Origin: Verrucomicrobiota bacterium
GTDB lineage: Bacteria; Verrucomicrobiota; Lentisphaeria; Victivallales; Victivallaceae
Direction: 5' to 3'
Length of the DNA stretch: 6,581 nucleotides
Assembly (NCBI GenBank): GCA_023459755.1
Contig: JAEWSS010000247.1
Location: 1-6,581 of the forward strand
A model generated the notes under the pieces. That model did no database searches, had not been told where the DNA came from, and worked only from the letters and a program-made list of their open reading frames with translations. The position numbers and the translations under genes were made by a program. Positions 5,785 through 6,581 of this stretch are shown here, one piece after another; position 1 is the stretch's first letter, and every line of letters begins with the position of its first letter.

Positions 5785-6572
5785 GCCACCGCCGCCGCGC
5801 CCCACAGCCATGCGCCGCCGAAAGCGATCGCCGCGCCGCGCCAGTCGTGGACGGCCAGCCGGTCGGCGCCGTAAAACGATGCCGCCAGCGGCAGGAGGGC
5901 GATGATGATTTCCGGCAGTCCGGCCAGTCGCCGCGCTCTCCGGAGCAGATATAGAACCGACACTACCGGAACCGAGTAGAGCCACCAGCGGACTTTAGCG
6001 CCGCGTTCGGTAATGCCGAGAAAGAGCGTGCAGCTCCAGTAAAGCAGTAGAAAGGCGGTTCCGATCCAGGTGCGCAGCGGGTCGCCGTCGATTATTCCTC
6101 CGACGGTCACCGCCGCGCCGATCAGGAAAAACAGCGTCAGCAGCAGCATTCGGGCGGCGGGCAGCAGACCGTGCAGCAGCAGCGCGCAAAAGTATATCAC
6201 GTTAAGACCGGGCAGCAGACCGCAGAGCCTGAGCTTTTTGCGGACTTCGGACATGAATTCGTCATCCACCTCGCGGATTTTTGACTGGTCGGCCGGAACG
6301 AAAGCGGCGAGTTCGGCCGCGACTTCCCCGACCGCGGCGTCGAAGCGCGCGAGATCAAGTTTCCCGTCCAGCGGTTCGCCGTGGGCGAGCTTGTTGCGGA
6401 CCGAGGCGATGAAACGCAGATTTTTGAGGCAGTCGGCTGAAAGTTTTGCGGAAAATTCGTCGGCCGCGTCGTGCAGTCCGGCGGCGGTGCTTCCGGCGCG
6501 GCGGAACATCTGTTCGATTTCGCGGGCGGCCACGATTACATGCCCGGTAAGTTTTTCCTTGTCTTCGCTCAT
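5760..6572 (-). CDS. Unrecognised membrane protein with an N-terminal HEPN-like domain
   Basis: I do not recognise this 270-residue protein as a named family. Residues 1-115 are soluble, charged and helical. They contain ASVRNKLAHGEP (57-68), whose RNKLAH (Arg59 to His64) fits the RX4-6H motif of HEPN-superfamily domains, including DUF4145-like proteins. Many of these are metal-independent RNases, but others are inactive binding modules. Residues 116-264 contain about six hydrophobic segments (near 117-135, 140-160, 168-187, 196-211, 219-234 and 245-262), ending in a basic tail ARRKSFF. A likely picture is a cytosolic domain tethered to the inner membrane. The ATG at 6572-6570 is near the window edge; the nine visible upstream bases show no Shine-Dalgarno, so a different start or translational coupling to an unseen gene is possible. 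mcsA begins 99 bases downstream on the same strand. The gene is reliable; the HEPN assignment is a motif-based inference. Confidence 0.75.
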   Translation of the reverse strand: MSEDKEKLTGHVIVAAREIEQMFRRAGSTAAGLHDAADEFSAKLSADCLKNLRFIASVRNKLAHGEPLDGKLDLARFDAAVGEVAAELAAFVPADQSKIREVDDEFMSEVRKKLRLCGLLPGLNVIYFCALLLHGLLPAARMLLLTLFFLIGAAVTVGGIIDGDPLRTWIGTAFLLLYWSCTLFLGITERGAKVRWWLYSVPVVSVLYLLRRARRLAGLPEIIIALLPLAASFYGADRLAVHDWRGAAIAFGGAWLWGAAAVAARRKSFF

Positions 6573-6581
6573 GGTTTCAAC

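Noticed and set aside
1..6581. Possible mobile element, CRISPR array, prophage or tRNA gene in the window.
   Set aside because: No terminal inverted repeats, transposase or integrase motifs, regularly spaced repeats or cloverleaf-like segments were seen; gene content is core-genome in character.

Overview
The window reads as a chromosomal core region of a diderm bacterium, most likely a PVC-superphylum member such as Lentisphaerota (Victivallis-like) or a relative. Three things point there by inference: an LptE-type lipoprotein, which implies a lipopolysaccharide-bearing outer membrane; a McsA-McsB protein-arginine kinase pair, best known from Firmicutes but also present in Chlamydiae and other PVC lineages; and GC-rich codons with sharply AT-rich intergenic DNA. 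There are no rRNA or tRNA genes, CRISPR arrays or insertion sequences, and no gene-free stretch over 300 bases. The longest gap is about 173 bases (143-315), a divergent promoter region.

Left part (1-1953). The 5' end of rsmA (ksgA) runs leftward off the window edge. Diverging from it is a two-gene envelope operon: an exported TPR protein resembling BamD/YfiO, then an LptE-like lipoprotein. It ends at a strong intrinsic terminator. The end of the TPR gene looks frame-shifted. A shift at an A4 run would give a natural C-terminus whose stop codon overlaps the lptE start.

Middle part (2011-5660, all on the minus strand, so transcribed right to left). mcsA and mcsB overlap by ATGA and are followed after 39 bases by a 659-residue membrane PAS histidine kinase that uses a TTG start behind a strong Shine-Dalgarno. 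Together they look like one stress or signalling transcription unit: a zinc-binding activator, its protein-arginine kinase, and an orphan sensor kinase with no response regulator in view. No CtsR, ClpC, ClpP or pArg phosphatase gene is visible.

Right part (5760-6572, minus strand). One unrecognised protein combines a soluble N-terminal domain carrying an RNKLAH (RX4H, HEPN-like) motif with about six C-terminal membrane segments. Its start lies only nine bases from the window edge, so its upstream neighbour cannot be seen.

Most of the window is ordinary core genome. The points most worth a second look are the HEPN-like/membrane fusion, the altered allosteric motif in McsB, the grouping of an arginine kinase with a histidine kinase, the likely frameshift in the TPR gene, and a (CT)7 tract beside the mcsA ribosome-binding site.
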